A DNA stretch of 59,376 bases, taken from Streptomonospora mangrovi (GTDB lineage Bacteria > Actinomycetota > Actinomycetes > Streptosporangiales > Streptosporangiaceae). The translations under genes and the position numbers were made by a program. Of the stretch, positions 16,880 to 28,664 are shown piece by piece (the first letter of the stretch is position 1; each line of letters opens with the position of its first letter). Location of the stretch: assembly GCF_027604915.1 (NCBI RefSeq), contig NZ_JAJAQC010000049.1:1-59376 (forward strand). Reading direction: 5' to 3'. The notes beneath the pieces were generated by a model. That model did no database searches, had not been told where the DNA came from, and worked only from the letters and a program-made list of their open reading frames with translations.

Positions 16880-17968
16880 CTAGTCCTCGGCCGGGCCGGG
16901 GTCGGTGGGCGAGGTGACCGTGCCCAGGAACAGCAGGCCGCCCCGGCGGCGGAGGATGAAGGTGAACGGGCGGTCCACCACGAAGCGCACCGGCTTGCTG
17001 GGCACCGCCGCGACGGTGCGCATCACCACGCCGGTGGCGGCCGCGCCCACCGCGCCCTTCTCGTCCACCCGCAGCACGGCCTCGTGGACGGCCTCGTCCA
17101 CGCGCAGCGGATGCTCCGAGACCCCTGACAGGTCGGCGTCGTCGGTGAAGACGGTGGCGGCTCCGCAGGCGCGCAGCGCGCCGGAGAGGGTCGCGCGGGT
17201 GCGCACCTCGAAGCGGGGGAGCGCGAGGTCGACGTCGGTCGGCGCGGCCGCCCGGTACAGGGCGTGCAGGGCCTTGACGGTGGGCACGCCCCGGTCGGAC
17301 TCGTCCTCGGGCAGCAGCACGTCCAGCGCGAGGTCGTCGGCCGCCGCGACGGTCACCATCCGCCACCCGGCCGCGCGGGCGTAGGGGCGGCGTTCACGCC
17401 CGCGCATCATCGGGACCCGCCGGGTGCCCGACGGGCTGCGGAAGTCGTGCGGGGCGGTGTCGGCGGGGTCGAACGGCTTGGACCAGCGCACCCGCACCCA
17501 CAGCGCGTTGACCAGCAGGGCGCGGGTCGCGCCGTTGACGTCGCCGGACCCCAGCAGTTCGGTGATGAGGCCGCGCGTCAGCTCGGCGACCTCGGCGTTG
17601 GCCGCGCGCCGCACGCCGTCGGGGTCGGCGGCGAAGTCGCCCGTGCGGACGGCCGAGTTGGGCCGGGTCTTGACCGCCGCCGTGAACTCGGGGCGCACCG
17701 GGAGGTCCTCGCGCACCCACAGGCTGGTGAGGGTGGCGAGTTCGGGCGCGCCGGTCACGGCGTCGTCCAGGGCCGTCAGGTGGGTGTCGAGGTCGGGGCC
17801 GAGCAGGGCGGTCAGCTCCCGCCGGGTGCGCCCGCGCGCGCCGGTGGCCAGCAGGCCCAGGGCGCTGGCCACCGAGAGCGGCGACCACGCCAGTTCGCCG
17901 CCCGCGCCGAGGGCGGGCGTGAGCCGTGTCGCGAACTCCACCTGGTCGGACCGAAGGGAAACGGGCAT
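16880..17968 (-). CDS. Serpin (serine protease inhibitor family)
   Basis: A 362-residue serpin beginning MPVSLRSDQVEFATRL, with GGGAG upstream. Recognisable family segments are LAWSPLSVASALGLLATGARG (helix B), LLVNALWVRVRWSKPFDP (strand 3A), and the hinge and reactive loop VDEKGAVGAAATGVVMRTVA followed by VVDRPFTFILRRRGGLLFLG. The small-residue hinge (GAVGAAATG) suggests an inhibitory serpin that can insert its loop. There is no signal peptide, so it probably acts inside the cell. Bacterial serpins are patchy; thermopin of Thermobifida fusca is known. It interrupts the conserved DUF3710–DUF3159 block on the opposite strand. Confidence 0.92.
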   Translation of the reverse strand: MPVSLRSDQVEFATRLTPALGAGGELAWSPLSVASALGLLATGARGRTRRELTALLGPDLDTHLTALDDAVTGAPELATLTSLWVREDLPVRPEFTAAVKTRPNSAVRTGDFAADPDGVRRAANAEVAELTRGLITELLGSGDVNGATRALLVNALWVRVRWSKPFDPADTAPHDFRSPSGTRRVPMMRGRERRPYARAAGWRMVTVAAADDLALDVLLPEDESDRGVPTVKALHALYRAAAPTDVDLALPRFEVRTRATLSGALRACGAATVFTDDADLSGVSEHPLRVDEAVHEAVLRVDEKGAVGAAATGVVMRTVAAVPSKPVRFVVDRPFTFILRRRGGLLFLGTVTSPTDPGPAED

Positions 17969-18448
17969 CGCGGACACTCCCAGCAGACGCGGTCGGCACT
18001 GCGGCCAGCCTAACCGCCCGCCCCCCGCACGGCCGGGCGCCAATCGCCCATTCTCGCGTCGTGGTGTGGCGGGGACGGCTGCGAGGCCGGCGGCGGGCGC
18101 GAAGACCTGGGAAGGGGGGAGCCGCTTCTCGTTGCGCGCGGACCCGGTCCCGTGTCGTTTCGGTTCCTCGCCGTCCGTCTGAACCATCCGCCATGAGGGC
18201 TGCCGTCGGCGCCCTCCTCGCCGCCTGAGCCGCCTGTGCTCCCCGCACCGCCCGACCGCTCCCGCCTGCGGCGGGAGGGCCGGGCGGCGCGGCGTCGCGG
18301 GTGGGGGTGCATCGAGAGGGCGGAACGGGGAAGCAGGAGAAGAGGCGGCCGACCGGAAACGCCAGGGTCGGCCATGGTCAAATCGCGCTCGGCCGCGCCG
18401 CCGTGACCTAGGGTGGAAGGCGTAGCCGACGCCGGAATCTGGAGCCTC
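17969..18448. other. 480-nt divergent intergenic region (serpin / DUF3159)
   Basis: No supported gene. CTCCCGCC/GGCGGGAG forms an 8-bp hairpin at 18259–18277, a purine-rich stretch runs about 18310–18345, and GTGACCTAGGGTGGAAGG near 18400 could include a -10 region for DUF3159. Upstream of the serpin start a GGGAG ribosome binding site is present. Confidence 0.5.
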
Positions 18449-19267
18449 ATGACCGACCACCAGCGCGCCGCCGAAACCACGGAGGTTCCCGGCGCCCGAT
18501 CCGACTCCGCGGCGACCGACGACACGGCCGCGACCGCCGCCGCCCAGCCCGTCTCCGAGCAGACGGTCGAGGCCGTCGTCCGCGCCCAGCTTTCCAAGGC
18601 GCTCGGCGGCAAGCGCGGCATGGTCGAGGCGGCCATCCCCACCCTCACTTTCACCGTCGCCTACATGGCCACCCAGGAACTCCGGCTGTCCCTGATCCTG
18701 AGCGTCGGCGTCGCCGTGGCCCTGGCCGTCGTCCGGCTGGTGCAGCGCTCCTCGGTCCAGTTCGTGGTCAACAGCCTCTTCGGCATCGGCATCGCCGCCG
18801 TCTTCGCGCTGCGCAGCGGCGACGCCGAGGACTTCGCGCTGCCCGGCATCATCTACAACGCCGTCTACGCGGCGGTGCTCACGCTCACCATCCTCATCCG
18901 CTGGCCGGCGATCGGCCTGCTGATCGGCGCGGTCACCGGCGATCCCACCGGCTGGCGCGACAACCCGGCCGTGGTGCGGCTCAGCTCCCGGCTGACCTGG
19001 CTGCTCGTGCTGCCCTGCGTGGTGCGCGTGGCGGTGCAGCTTCCGCTGTGGGCGGCCGAGAGCTACGGCGTGGCCAACACCTTCGCCTTCCTGGGCATCG
19101 CCAAGATCGCCATGGGCTGGCCGTTGCAGGTGGCCGCCCTCGCGGCCATGGTGTGGCTGCTGGCGCGCGGCCGCACGCCCATGGCGGGCGAGGCCGCCGA
19201 CACGGAGACCACCGAGGTCGCCGCCCGGGCCGAGGAAGCCGCCGCGCGGCCGCGCACCGCCGAGTAG
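18449..19267 (+). CDS. DUF3159 integral membrane protein
   Basis: A 272-residue protein starting MTDHQRAAETTEV, with GGAG close upstream. After a ~50-residue acidic N-terminus comes the DUF3159 domain (LGGKRGMVEAAIPTLTFTVAY) with six or so membrane helices to about residue 245, then an acidic Ala/Glu tail. The family is conserved in actinobacteria next to dut, DUF3710 and trkA, but its role is unknown to me. Both ends are probably cytoplasmic. Confidence 0.92.
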   Translation: MTDHQRAAETTEVPGARSDSAATDDTAATAAAQPVSEQTVEAVVRAQLSKALGGKRGMVEAAIPTLTFTVAYMATQELRLSLILSVGVAVALAVVRLVQRSSVQFVVNSLFGIGIAAVFALRSGDAEDFALPGIIYNAVYAAVLTLTILIRWPAIGLLIGAVTGDPTGWRDNPAVVRLSSRLTWLLVLPCVVRVAVQLPLWAAESYGVANTFAFLGIAKIAMGWPLQVAALAAMVWLLARGRTPMAGEAADTETTEVAARAEEAAARPRTAE

Positions 19268-19415
19268 CGGCAGCGCGCGGCAGTCGCCCCGCCCGGGGGC
19301 GGCCGGCGACCGTCCGCCCCGCGCACGCCCCGACGCCGCATTCGGGCACGCCCCCGCCCCGGCGTTCCGCGACCGCCCGACGCCTGTCCCGCGCGCGGGC
19401 GGTCGCGCACCGGTG

Positions 19416-20081
19416 TCAGCCCCGGCGCATCAGCAGGGCGCCGCGCCGGAACCGCTCGTTGTCACCCGGCTCGCGCAGCATCCGGCCGATCTCGGTGAAC
19501 CCGGCCGCGCGGGCGAGCCCCGCCAGTTCGTCGATCGGCCACCGGTAGGCCGTGGTGACCTTGTGGTCGAACTCCGTGACCGGACCGCCCTCCGCCTCGA
19601 AGAACCCCAGCAGGAGGTGGCCGCCGGGCGCGAGGAGCCGCGCGAACTCGGCCAGGTAGGCGGGCACCTGCGCGGGCGGGAGGTGGATGAGCGAGTACCA
19701 CGACACCACCCCGGCCAGCGCGCCGTCGGCCAGGTCCAGGGCGTCCATGGAGCCGACCTCGAACCGCAGGTCGGGGAACGACGTGCGGGCCAGGTCGATC
19801 ATCACCGGCGACAGGTCGACGCCGAAGACGTCCAGCCCCAGCTCCCGCAGGTGCGCGGTGGTCCGACCGGGGCCGCAGCCCAGTTCGGCGACGGGGCCCG
19901 AGCCGGCGGCGCGCACGTGCGCGGCGAACGCGGCGAGCATCGCGCGGTCCAACGGGAAGGCGTCCAGCGCGTCGCGGGCGAGTTCGTCGTAGATCACGGC
20001 CACGGCGTCGTAGGCGTCGGCCGTCGCTTCGAGGTGCGCGGAGGAAGCGGAGGGTGCGAAGGGTGCGGAGGAATCGGTCAC
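19416..20081 (-). CDS. Class I SAM-dependent methyltransferase
   Basis: A 221-residue enzyme with a GTG start at 20081. The SAM-binding motif I is VAELGCGPGRTTAHL (about 64–78), motif II is VFGVDLSPVMIDLAR, and the post-I region is WYSLIHLPPAQVPAYL. The C-terminal half carries AYRWPIDELAGLARAAGF, typical of small-molecule methyltransferases in this fold. The substrate is unknown. It is downstream of the two TrkA genes on the same strand, 149 nt after them. Confidence 0.85.
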   Translation of the reverse strand: MTDSSAPFAPSASSAHLEATADAYDAVAVIYDELARDALDAFPLDRAMLAAFAAHVRAAGSGPVAELGCGPGRTTAHLRELGLDVFGVDLSPVMIDLARTSFPDLRFEVGSMDALDLADGALAGVVSWYSLIHLPPAQVPAYLAEFARLLAPGGHLLLGFFEAEGGPVTEFDHKVTTAYRWPIDELAGLARAAGFTEIGRMLREPGDNERFRRGALLMRRG

Positions 20082-20230
20082 GGGCTAGCACCCTAGGGCC
20101 TTGCGCGCGGTCCCGCGACCGGCCCCGCCGAGGCGCCGCCGCGGTTCCCGGCCCGTCGCCCTCGCCCTGGCACCGGTCCCGGGCCGACCCCGGCGGTGGA
20201 CCCGCCGAGTCGGCCCGCATGCGCCCCTGT

Positions 20231-20914
20231 CTACCCCGGCTCGGGCGCCAGCAGCACGCCCAACTCCTCCACCGCGTCGGTGCTGCCCAGGAACACCAGC
20301 CCGTCGCCCGCGCGCAGCGGCGTCGCCGGCTCCGGCGGGTGCGCCCGGCCGGCGCGGACCACCGCCACCAGCACCACGCCCTCGGGCAGGGCCGCGGCGA
20401 ACTCCGCGACCAGCCGCCCCTCGTGCGGGGTGTCGTCGGGCAGGGTGAACTCCAGCAGGTCGGTCTCGGGCAGCGACAGCCCGCCCGACACCTCGGCCGC
20501 CAGTTCGTCCTCGACGTCGGTGTCGGGCGCGTCCACCAGGGCGGCGATCAGCCGCGGCGGCGACACCGCCATGTCCACGCCCCAGTTCTCGGTGAACAGC
20601 CACTCGTTGCGGGGGTCGTTGATGCGCGCGATGACCCGGCCCACGCCGAACTCGGTCTTGGCCAGCAGCGAGACCACCAGGTTGACCTTGTCGTCGCCGC
20701 TGGCGGCCACCACGGCGTCGAAGTCGCTGAGCCGGGCGTCCTCCAGCGACGCCAGCTCGCAGGCGTCGGCCAGCAGCCACTCCACGCGCGGCAGTTCGTC
20801 CACGCCGATGGCGCGGGTGTCGCGGTCGATCAGCAGCACCTCGTGCCCGCTCTCGCTCAGTTCGGCGGCGATGGAGCGGCCCACACCGCCCGCCCCCGCG
20901 ATCGCGACGCGCAT
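20231..20914 (-). CDS. trkA: TrkA-type K+ channel/transporter regulatory protein (second of pair)
   Basis: A 227-residue protein with an N-terminal Rossmann RCK domain (AIAGAGGVGRSIAAELSESG, with the NAD-binding Asp in VLLIDRD) and a C-terminal RCK_C domain ending LRAGDGLVFLGSTDAVEELG. Such proteins bind NAD(H) or nucleotides and gate potassium or amino-acid/potassium transporters at the membrane. The ATG is 1 nt after the stop of the first trkA copy, so the two are co-translated and likely form a hetero-complex. In Streptomyces this pair is followed by a permease, absent here. Confidence 0.9.
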   Translation of the reverse strand: MRVAIAGAGGVGRSIAAELSESGHEVLLIDRDTRAIGVDELPRVEWLLADACELASLEDARLSDFDAVVAASGDDKVNLVVSLLAKTEFGVGRVIARINDPRNEWLFTENWGVDMAVSPPRLIAALVDAPDTDVEDELAAEVSGGLSLPETDLLEFTLPDDTPHEGRLVAEFAAALPEGVVLVAVVRAGRAHPPEPATPLRAGDGLVFLGSTDAVEELGVLLAPEPG

Positions 20915-20915
20915 C

Positions 20916-21599
20916 CTAGCCTCCCTGCCGCTCGTCGGCCGCCTCGGCGAGGCGGGCCTGGATCCGGTCGATCTCCTCGGCGCGCGCCAGCACGTGCAGG
21001 ATGTCGCCCGCGTGCAGGGTGTCGTCGCCGCGCGGCAGCATGATGCGGTCGGCGCGCACCAGGTAGGCCACCCGCAGCGGCAGCGCGGCCTCCACCTGCT
21101 CCACCCGCCGGCCGGTCCAGGCCGATGTCAGCGGCGCCTCGGTCATCACCAGGGTGCCCGAGGGGTCGCGCCACAGCGGACCCAGGTCGAGGTCGGCCGC
21201 CCCGGGCATCAGCCGCCGCAGGACGGTGTCGGCGGTCCAGTGCACCGTGCCGACGGTGGGGATCCCCAGCCGCTGGTAGACGGCCGCGCGCCGGGGGTCG
21301 TAGATGCGGGCCACGACGTTGCGCACCCCGAAGGTCTCGCGCGCCACCCGGGCGGTGATGATGTTGGAGTTGTCGCCGCTGCTGACCGCCGCGAACGCCG
21401 ACGCCGACTCGATACCCGCGGCGATGAGCACGTCGCGGTCCTGGCCGGCGCCGTGCACCGCCGCCTTGGCGGTGGCCGGGCGCAGCCGGCGGAACGCCTC
21501 GGGGGACTGGTCGATCACCGCGACCGAATGGCCCATGTCCTCCAGCCGGTGGGCGAGGGTGGAGCCCACCCGCCCGCAGCCCAAGATCACGATGTGCAC
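20916..21599 (-). CDS. trkA: TrkA-type K+ channel/transporter regulatory protein (first of pair)
   Basis: A 227-residue protein beginning MHIVILGCGRVGSTLAHRLE, the RCK nucleotide-binding glycine motif, with Asp in VAVIDQSPEAF. The central part (SSGDNSNIITARVARETFGV) and the C-terminal RCK_C domain (LPRGDDTLHAGDILHVL) are complete. It is the first gene of a two-gene trkA unit transcribed leftward, divergent from the RNA methyltransferase. It is similar in length to the second copy but only distantly similar in sequence, so this is an old duplication rather than a recent one. Confidence 0.9.
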   Translation of the reverse strand: MHIVILGCGRVGSTLAHRLEDMGHSVAVIDQSPEAFRRLRPATAKAAVHGAGQDRDVLIAAGIESASAFAAVSSGDNSNIITARVARETFGVRNVVARIYDPRRAAVYQRLGIPTVGTVHWTADTVLRRLMPGAADLDLGPLWRDPSGTLVMTEAPLTSAWTGRRVEQVEAALPLRVAYLVRADRIMLPRGDDTLHAGDILHVLARAEEIDRIQARLAEAADERQGG

Positions 21600-21888
21600 A
21601 GCTCACCCGCTCCCGCCGGTATCTTCGCGCGGGGCCGCCCGCGGCGCGCCCCCCGGCGACGGTATACCCATCGCGCACGCGCGCGGGAGCGGGGCGCGCC
21701 CGCACGCGTGCCCCGCCGGGGCGCCCGCCCGGGGCCGGCGCGGGCAGCGACCGGGCCGGTGGGGGGCCGCGCGGCGCCGAATCCGGTCCCCGGGCTCGGC
21801 TAGAGTGGCGAGCAGATGGGCGGTGGCTGTACGCGGAGGGTCACCCACGCAAAGCCCGAACGTTCCCGTCTGCCGGAGGTCGTCTGCA

Positions 21889-23193
21889 TTGAGTCCCGCG
21901 CCGAGCCCGAAAACCCGTCGCGCGCCGGGCATGGTGGGCACCGAGATCGAACTGCGGGTCGACAACGTCGCCCACGGCGGCTGGTGTGTGGGCCGCCACA
22001 ACGACCGCGTCGTCTTCGTCCGGCACACGCTGCCCGGCGAGCGGGTGCGGGTCCGGGTCACCGAGGAGACCAAGCGCTTCCTGCGCGCCGACGCCGTCGA
22101 GGTGCTTGAGGCGTCCCCCGACCGGGTCGAGCCGCCCTGCCCCTTCGCCGGTCCGGGCCGCTGCGGCGGCTGCGACTGGCAGCACGCCACCCTGGAGGCC
22201 CAGCGCCGCATCAAGGGCGAGGTGGTCGCCGAGCAGTTGCGCCGCATCGCCGGCATTAACCGCGAGGTGCGCGTCGAGGAGCTGCCGGGCACGCCCGACG
22301 GCCTGGGCTGGCGCACCCGCGTGCGCTTCGCCGTGGACCACGCCGGGCGCCCGGGGCTGCGCCGCCACCGCTCCCACGAGATCGAGCCCGTCGACCGCTG
22401 CCTGATCGCCCACCCCGAGGTCGACCGGCTCGGGGTCACCGACCTGGAGTGGCCGCAGGTGCGCGAGGTCGAGGCCGTCGCCTCGGGCTCCACCAAGGAC
22501 ACCGCCCTGATCGTCACCCCCACCGGCGCCAAGCTGCCGCCGCTGCCCGCGCCCAAGGCGTCGGCGGCGGTGCTGCGCCGGTTCCGCAACGGCCGCGTGC
22601 AGCAGGTGCGCGGCCGCCGCGCCGTGCGCGAGCGCGTGGGGGAGCGGGAGTTCCGCGTCAGCGCCGGCGGGTTCTGGCAGGTGCACCCGGCGGCGGCCCG
22701 CGTCCTGACCGAGGCGGTGCTGGAGGCGCTGGCGCCCAAGCCGGGCGAGACCGCGCTGGACCTCTACTGCGGGGCCGGCCTGTTCACCGCCGCCCTGGCC
22801 GAGGCGGTCGGCCCCGAGGGCCGCGTCCTGGGGGTCGAGGGCGAGGTCGACGCGGTGCGCGACGCCGCCCACAACCTGCGCGACCTGCCGTGGGCGCGCG
22901 TGGAGCAGGGCGACGTCGGCCAGCGGCTGCGCGAGTGGGTCGACATGCGCGTGGACGTCGCGGTCATCGACCCGCCCCGCACCGGCGCGGGCACCCTGGT
23001 GGCCCGCCAGCTCGCCGAACTCCGCAACCGACGCGTGGCCTACGTCTCGTGCGACCCCGCCACCCTGGCCCGCGACCTCGCGGCCTTCGTGGAGGAGGGC
23101 TACGAACTGGTCGACGTCCGCGCCTTCGACTCCTTCCCCATGACCCACCACGTGGAGTGCCTGGCGGTACTGGAGCGCACCGAGCAGGACTGA
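21889..23193 (+). CDS. TrmA/RlmCD-family RNA uracil-C5 methyltransferase with TRAM domain
   Basis: A 434-residue enzyme that methylates uridine at C5 in rRNA or tRNA using SAM. A TTG at 21889 was chosen because GGAGG lies 10 nt upstream; an ATG at 21931 is the alternative. Order: TRAM domain (about 15–75), a [4Fe-4S] site with Cys84, Cys92, Cys95 and Cys171, then the methyltransferase domain with DLYCGAGLFTAAL, VAVIDPPRTGAG and catalytic Cys388 (VSCDPATLARDL). Whether it acts on 23S rRNA or tRNA cannot be told. It is divergent from trkA as in other actinobacteria, minus the permease. Confidence 0.93.
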   Translation: MSPAPSPKTRRAPGMVGTEIELRVDNVAHGGWCVGRHNDRVVFVRHTLPGERVRVRVTEETKRFLRADAVEVLEASPDRVEPPCPFAGPGRCGGCDWQHATLEAQRRIKGEVVAEQLRRIAGINREVRVEELPGTPDGLGWRTRVRFAVDHAGRPGLRRHRSHEIEPVDRCLIAHPEVDRLGVTDLEWPQVREVEAVASGSTKDTALIVTPTGAKLPPLPAPKASAAVLRRFRNGRVQQVRGRRAVRERVGEREFRVSAGGFWQVHPAAARVLTEAVLEALAPKPGETALDLYCGAGLFTAALAEAVGPEGRVLGVEGEVDAVRDAAHNLRDLPWARVEQGDVGQRLREWVDMRVDVAVIDPPRTGAGTLVARQLAELRNRRVAYVSCDPATLARDLAAFVEEGYELVDVRAFDSFPMTHHVECLAVLERTEQD

Positions 23194-23264
23194 CCGCCGG
23201 GCCCGACCCCGCCCATCCCTGAGGGCGCGGTGACCCGTCCCGGCCCGAGCGGAAGGCCGCGGCC

Positions 23265-24035
23265 ATGGTGACTCCCCTCGATCCGCCGGCGCTGGCCGAG
23301 GAGATGCGTACGCGGCTGCGCGCGGGGGCGGTGCCCGGGCGGGCCGAGACGGAGAAGCGCTACCTCCGAAGCGGCCTGGACCACGTGGGGGTGCCGCTGC
23401 CGGCCATGCGGGCGCTGGTCAAGGCGGTGCTGCGCGAGCACCCGGGGCTGACCCGCGCCGAGGTGACGGCCACCGTCGAGGAGCTGTGGGCGCGGCCGGT
23501 GCACGAGGAGCGGTCGCTGGCGCTGCTGCTGCTGGACGGCTGCGTGGACCGGCTCGAACCCGCCGACACCGCGCTGCTGGAGCGGCTGCTGCGGGACTGC
23601 GCGACCTGGGCGCACGTGGACCTGCTGGCGCCCTTCGTCGCCGGGCGGCTGCTGCTGCGCCATCCTGAGGTGGAGGCCGACGCGCGCCGGTGGGCCGCCG
23701 ACGACGCGCAGTGGGTGCGGCGCGGGGGCCTGCTGACCTTCCTGCTGCCCGTGCGGCGCGCGGGTGACTTCCCGCGCTGGTTTCCGGTCTTCGGCGAGGT
23801 CGCCGACCCCCTGCTCACCGACACCCGCTTCTTCGTGCGCAAGGCGATCGGGTGGGTGCTGCGCGAGGGCGTCAAGCACCACCCCGACACCGTCGCCGAC
23901 TGGCTGGCCGAGCGCCTGGACCGCGTCTCCGGGCTGACGCTGCGCGAGGGGGCGCGCCGCCTCCCCGAGGCGCGGCGGGCCGGGCTCGTCAGCGCCCACG
24001 CGGCCCTGCGCCCGCGCGGCGGCCGGATGCCGTGA
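23265..24035 (+). CDS. AlkD-like DNA alkylation repair protein
   Basis: A 256-residue all-helical HEAT-repeat protein of the DNA alkylation repair family. The ATG at 23265 follows GGAAGG. The active-site pattern of AlkD is visible: TWAHVDLLAPFVAGRLL holds the catalytic-type Asp and a Trp, WVRRGGLLTF the Arg, and RFFVRKAIGWVLRE the second Trp. It would remove N3- and N7-alkylpurines from DNA without base flipping. It follows the RNA methyltransferase by 71 nt on the same strand. Confidence 0.88.
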   Translation: MVTPLDPPALAEEMRTRLRAGAVPGRAETEKRYLRSGLDHVGVPLPAMRALVKAVLREHPGLTRAEVTATVEELWARPVHEERSLALLLLDGCVDRLEPADTALLERLLRDCATWAHVDLLAPFVAGRLLLRHPEVEADARRWAADDAQWVRRGGLLTFLLPVRRAGDFPRWFPVFGEVADPLLTDTRFFVRKAIGWVLREGVKHHPDTVADWLAERLDRVSGLTLREGARRLPEARRAGLVSAHAALRPRGGRMP

Positions 24036-24164
24036 CCCTCCGCGCCCGTGCCCCGCGTGCCGCGCCGCTTCCGCGCCCCGCGCGGGGGCGGTGTGACCGG
24101 AGTGGGCCGCGGTGTCCGTGGGTCGCGTTTTCCCCCACGGGGCGAACGGTACGACAATGGGACC

Positions 24165-25097
24165 ATGCGCTTGAGGATCTTCATCGAACCGCAGCAGGGT
24201 GCCACCTACGAGACCCAGCTCGCGGTCGCCAAGGCCGCCGAGGACTTGGGATTTGATGCTTTCTTCCGATCTGACCATTATTTGAAGATGGGCGGCGTCG
24301 ACGGGCTGCCCGGGCCCACCGACTCCTGGGTGACCCTCGCCGGGCTGGCCCGCGAGACCTCCCGTATCCGGCTGGGCACGCTCATGACCGCCGCGACCTT
24401 CCGCCACCCCGGGCCGCTGGCCATCGCCGTCGCCCAGGTCGACCGCATGAGCGGCGGCCGGGTGGAGTTCGGCTTCGGCGCCGGCTGGTTCGAGGACGAG
24501 CACACCGCCTACGGCATCCCGTTCCCCACCTCGGGCCGCGAGCGGTTCGAGCGCTACGAGGAGCAGCTCGACATCATCACCGGCCTGTGGGCCACCCCGG
24601 TCGGCGACACCTTCCGCTACGAGGGCCGCCACTACCGCCTCACCGACAGCCCCGCGCTGCCCAAGCCGCAGCAGGCGCCCCGTCCGCCGGTGCTGATCGG
24701 CGGCGTCGGCAAGGTCCGCACGCCCCGGCTGGCGGCGGCGCACGCCGACGAGTACAACGTGCCGTTCAACTCGCCCGAGGACACCGGCGCCGCCTTCGAC
24801 CGGGTGCGCGCGGCGGTGGAGGCCGCCGGGCGCGCCGAGCCGATGGTCTACTCCGCCGCGCAGGTGGTGTGCTGCGGCCGCGACGAGGCCGAGGTGAACC
24901 GGCGGGCCGAGGCCATCGGCCGCGAGCCCGAGGAGCTGCGCCGCAACGGGCTGGCCGGCAGCCCGGCCGAGATCGTCGAGAAGCTCGGCCGCTTCAAGGA
25001 GCTGGGGGCCGAGCGGGTGTACCTCCAGGTGCTCGACATGTCCGACCTGGACCACCTGGAGCTGCTGGCCGCCCAGGTGTACCGCCAGATCCAGTAG
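24165..25097 (+). CDS. LLM-class F420-dependent oxidoreductase
   Basis: A 310-residue luciferase-like TIM-barrel enzyme beginning MRLRIFIEPQQGATYETQL. Typical parts are GFDAFFRSDHYLKMGG, RIRLGTLMTAATFRHPGPLA, GGRVEFGFGAGWFEDEH and PPVLIGGVGKVRTPRLAA, the last forming the cofactor phosphate site. It resembles actinobacterial members predicted to use coenzyme F420 rather than FMN. The substrate is unknown. No Shine–Dalgarno sequence is apparent. It ends shortly before the convergent small membrane gene. Confidence 0.88.
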   Translation: MRLRIFIEPQQGATYETQLAVAKAAEDLGFDAFFRSDHYLKMGGVDGLPGPTDSWVTLAGLARETSRIRLGTLMTAATFRHPGPLAIAVAQVDRMSGGRVEFGFGAGWFEDEHTAYGIPFPTSGRERFERYEEQLDIITGLWATPVGDTFRYEGRHYRLTDSPALPKPQQAPRPPVLIGGVGKVRTPRLAAAHADEYNVPFNSPEDTGAAFDRVRAAVEAAGRAEPMVYSAAQVVCCGRDEAEVNRRAEAIGREPEELRRNGLAGSPAEIVEKLGRFKELGAERVYLQVLDMSDLDHLELLAAQVYRQIQ

Positions 25098-25177
25098 CGT
25101 CCACCGCCCGGCCCGGTCCACCGCCCGGTCCGCCCGCGCGGCGGGCCGGGCCGGCGGTGCCTCGCCGCCTCGGCGCC

Positions 25178-25465
25178 TCAGTCCTCGCGGCGGTGCTCCT
25201 CGGGCGCCGGGGCGGGGGCCGGTCCGCCGTCGGCGGGGTCCGCGCCCCGCGCCGGGGTGCGCGGGCGGCGGCGTCCGCCGCGCACGTAGAAGACGATCCC
25301 GGTCGCCAGCATCGCGGCGCCCACGGGGATGGTCCAGTAGCGCGCGGCCGCGTCGGAGAAGGTGAGGTCGGCGGGCGCCCCCGGGGAGAGCAGGGTGATG
25401 AGTCCCCACACGAGCAGCGCCAGGCCGCAGAGGACGAAGATGACCGTGTCGCGCACTGCGCGCAT
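25178..25465 (-). CDS. Small two-helix membrane protein
   Basis: A 95-residue protein starting MRAVRDTVIFVLCGLALLVW; the ATG at 25465 has AAGGAG at good spacing, so the longer open frame upstream is not used. Two membrane helices (about 5–26 and 42–60, the second in YWTIPVGAAMLATGIVFYV) are followed by an Arg-rich then Pro/Ala/Glu tail, presumably cytoplasmic. I do not recognise a family. Its start is 117 nt from the nearer acnA operator palindrome, so it may share that control. Confidence 0.75.
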   Translation of the reverse strand: MRAVRDTVIFVLCGLALLVWGLITLLSPGAPADLTFSDAAARYWTIPVGAAMLATGIVFYVRGGRRRPRTPARGADPADGGPAPAPAPEEHRRED

Positions 25466-25581
25466 GTGGGGGGCTCCTTGCTGGTTCGCCGACATGGGGG
25501 ACCGGGGCGTGTCGAGGAGGTAGGACGCGCGGCGGACCGCCGGTGGTTCCCCGGAACCCGCCCCCACCTCGTACCCGTTGG

Positions 25582-25626
25582 TAACTTGATGTCGAGATAT
25601 GTGTGGGATACCTTGATATCGAGATA
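25582..25626. promoter_or_regulatory. Twin 18-bp operator-like palindromes upstream of aconitase
   Basis: TAACTTGATGTCGAGATA (25582–25599) and TACCTTGATATCGAGATA (25609–25626) differ at two bases and are 27 bp apart start to start. Each is an imperfect palindrome around GATATC-like centres (TAyCTyGATATCrAGrTA). Streptomyces aconitase is regulated by the MarR-family protein TamR through palindromic sites; these may be equivalent. That assignment is inference from memory. Confidence 0.65.
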
Positions 25627-25802
25627 AATCAACTCGGGGCAGGCGAGATCGGCCGCCGCGCGGCAGCCCCGCGCGGGCGAAGTCCGGACCCGGCTACGCG
25701 CGCCGACGGGGGCACCGGGGACATCGCTGGTAGAACGGAACAGGGTCCCCGGCGCGCCGCCAGGCGGGTGGCGCGGCGCCGTCCTGGCCGGCTCCTTGTT
25801 AG

Positions 25803-28655
<2,853 letters not shown>

Positions 28656-28664
28656 AGTGAGGAG

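Noticed and set aside
18005-18448. Missing OB-fold gene hidden between serpin and DUF3159
   Set aside because: No frame in the gap shows an OB-fold-like sequence on either strand.
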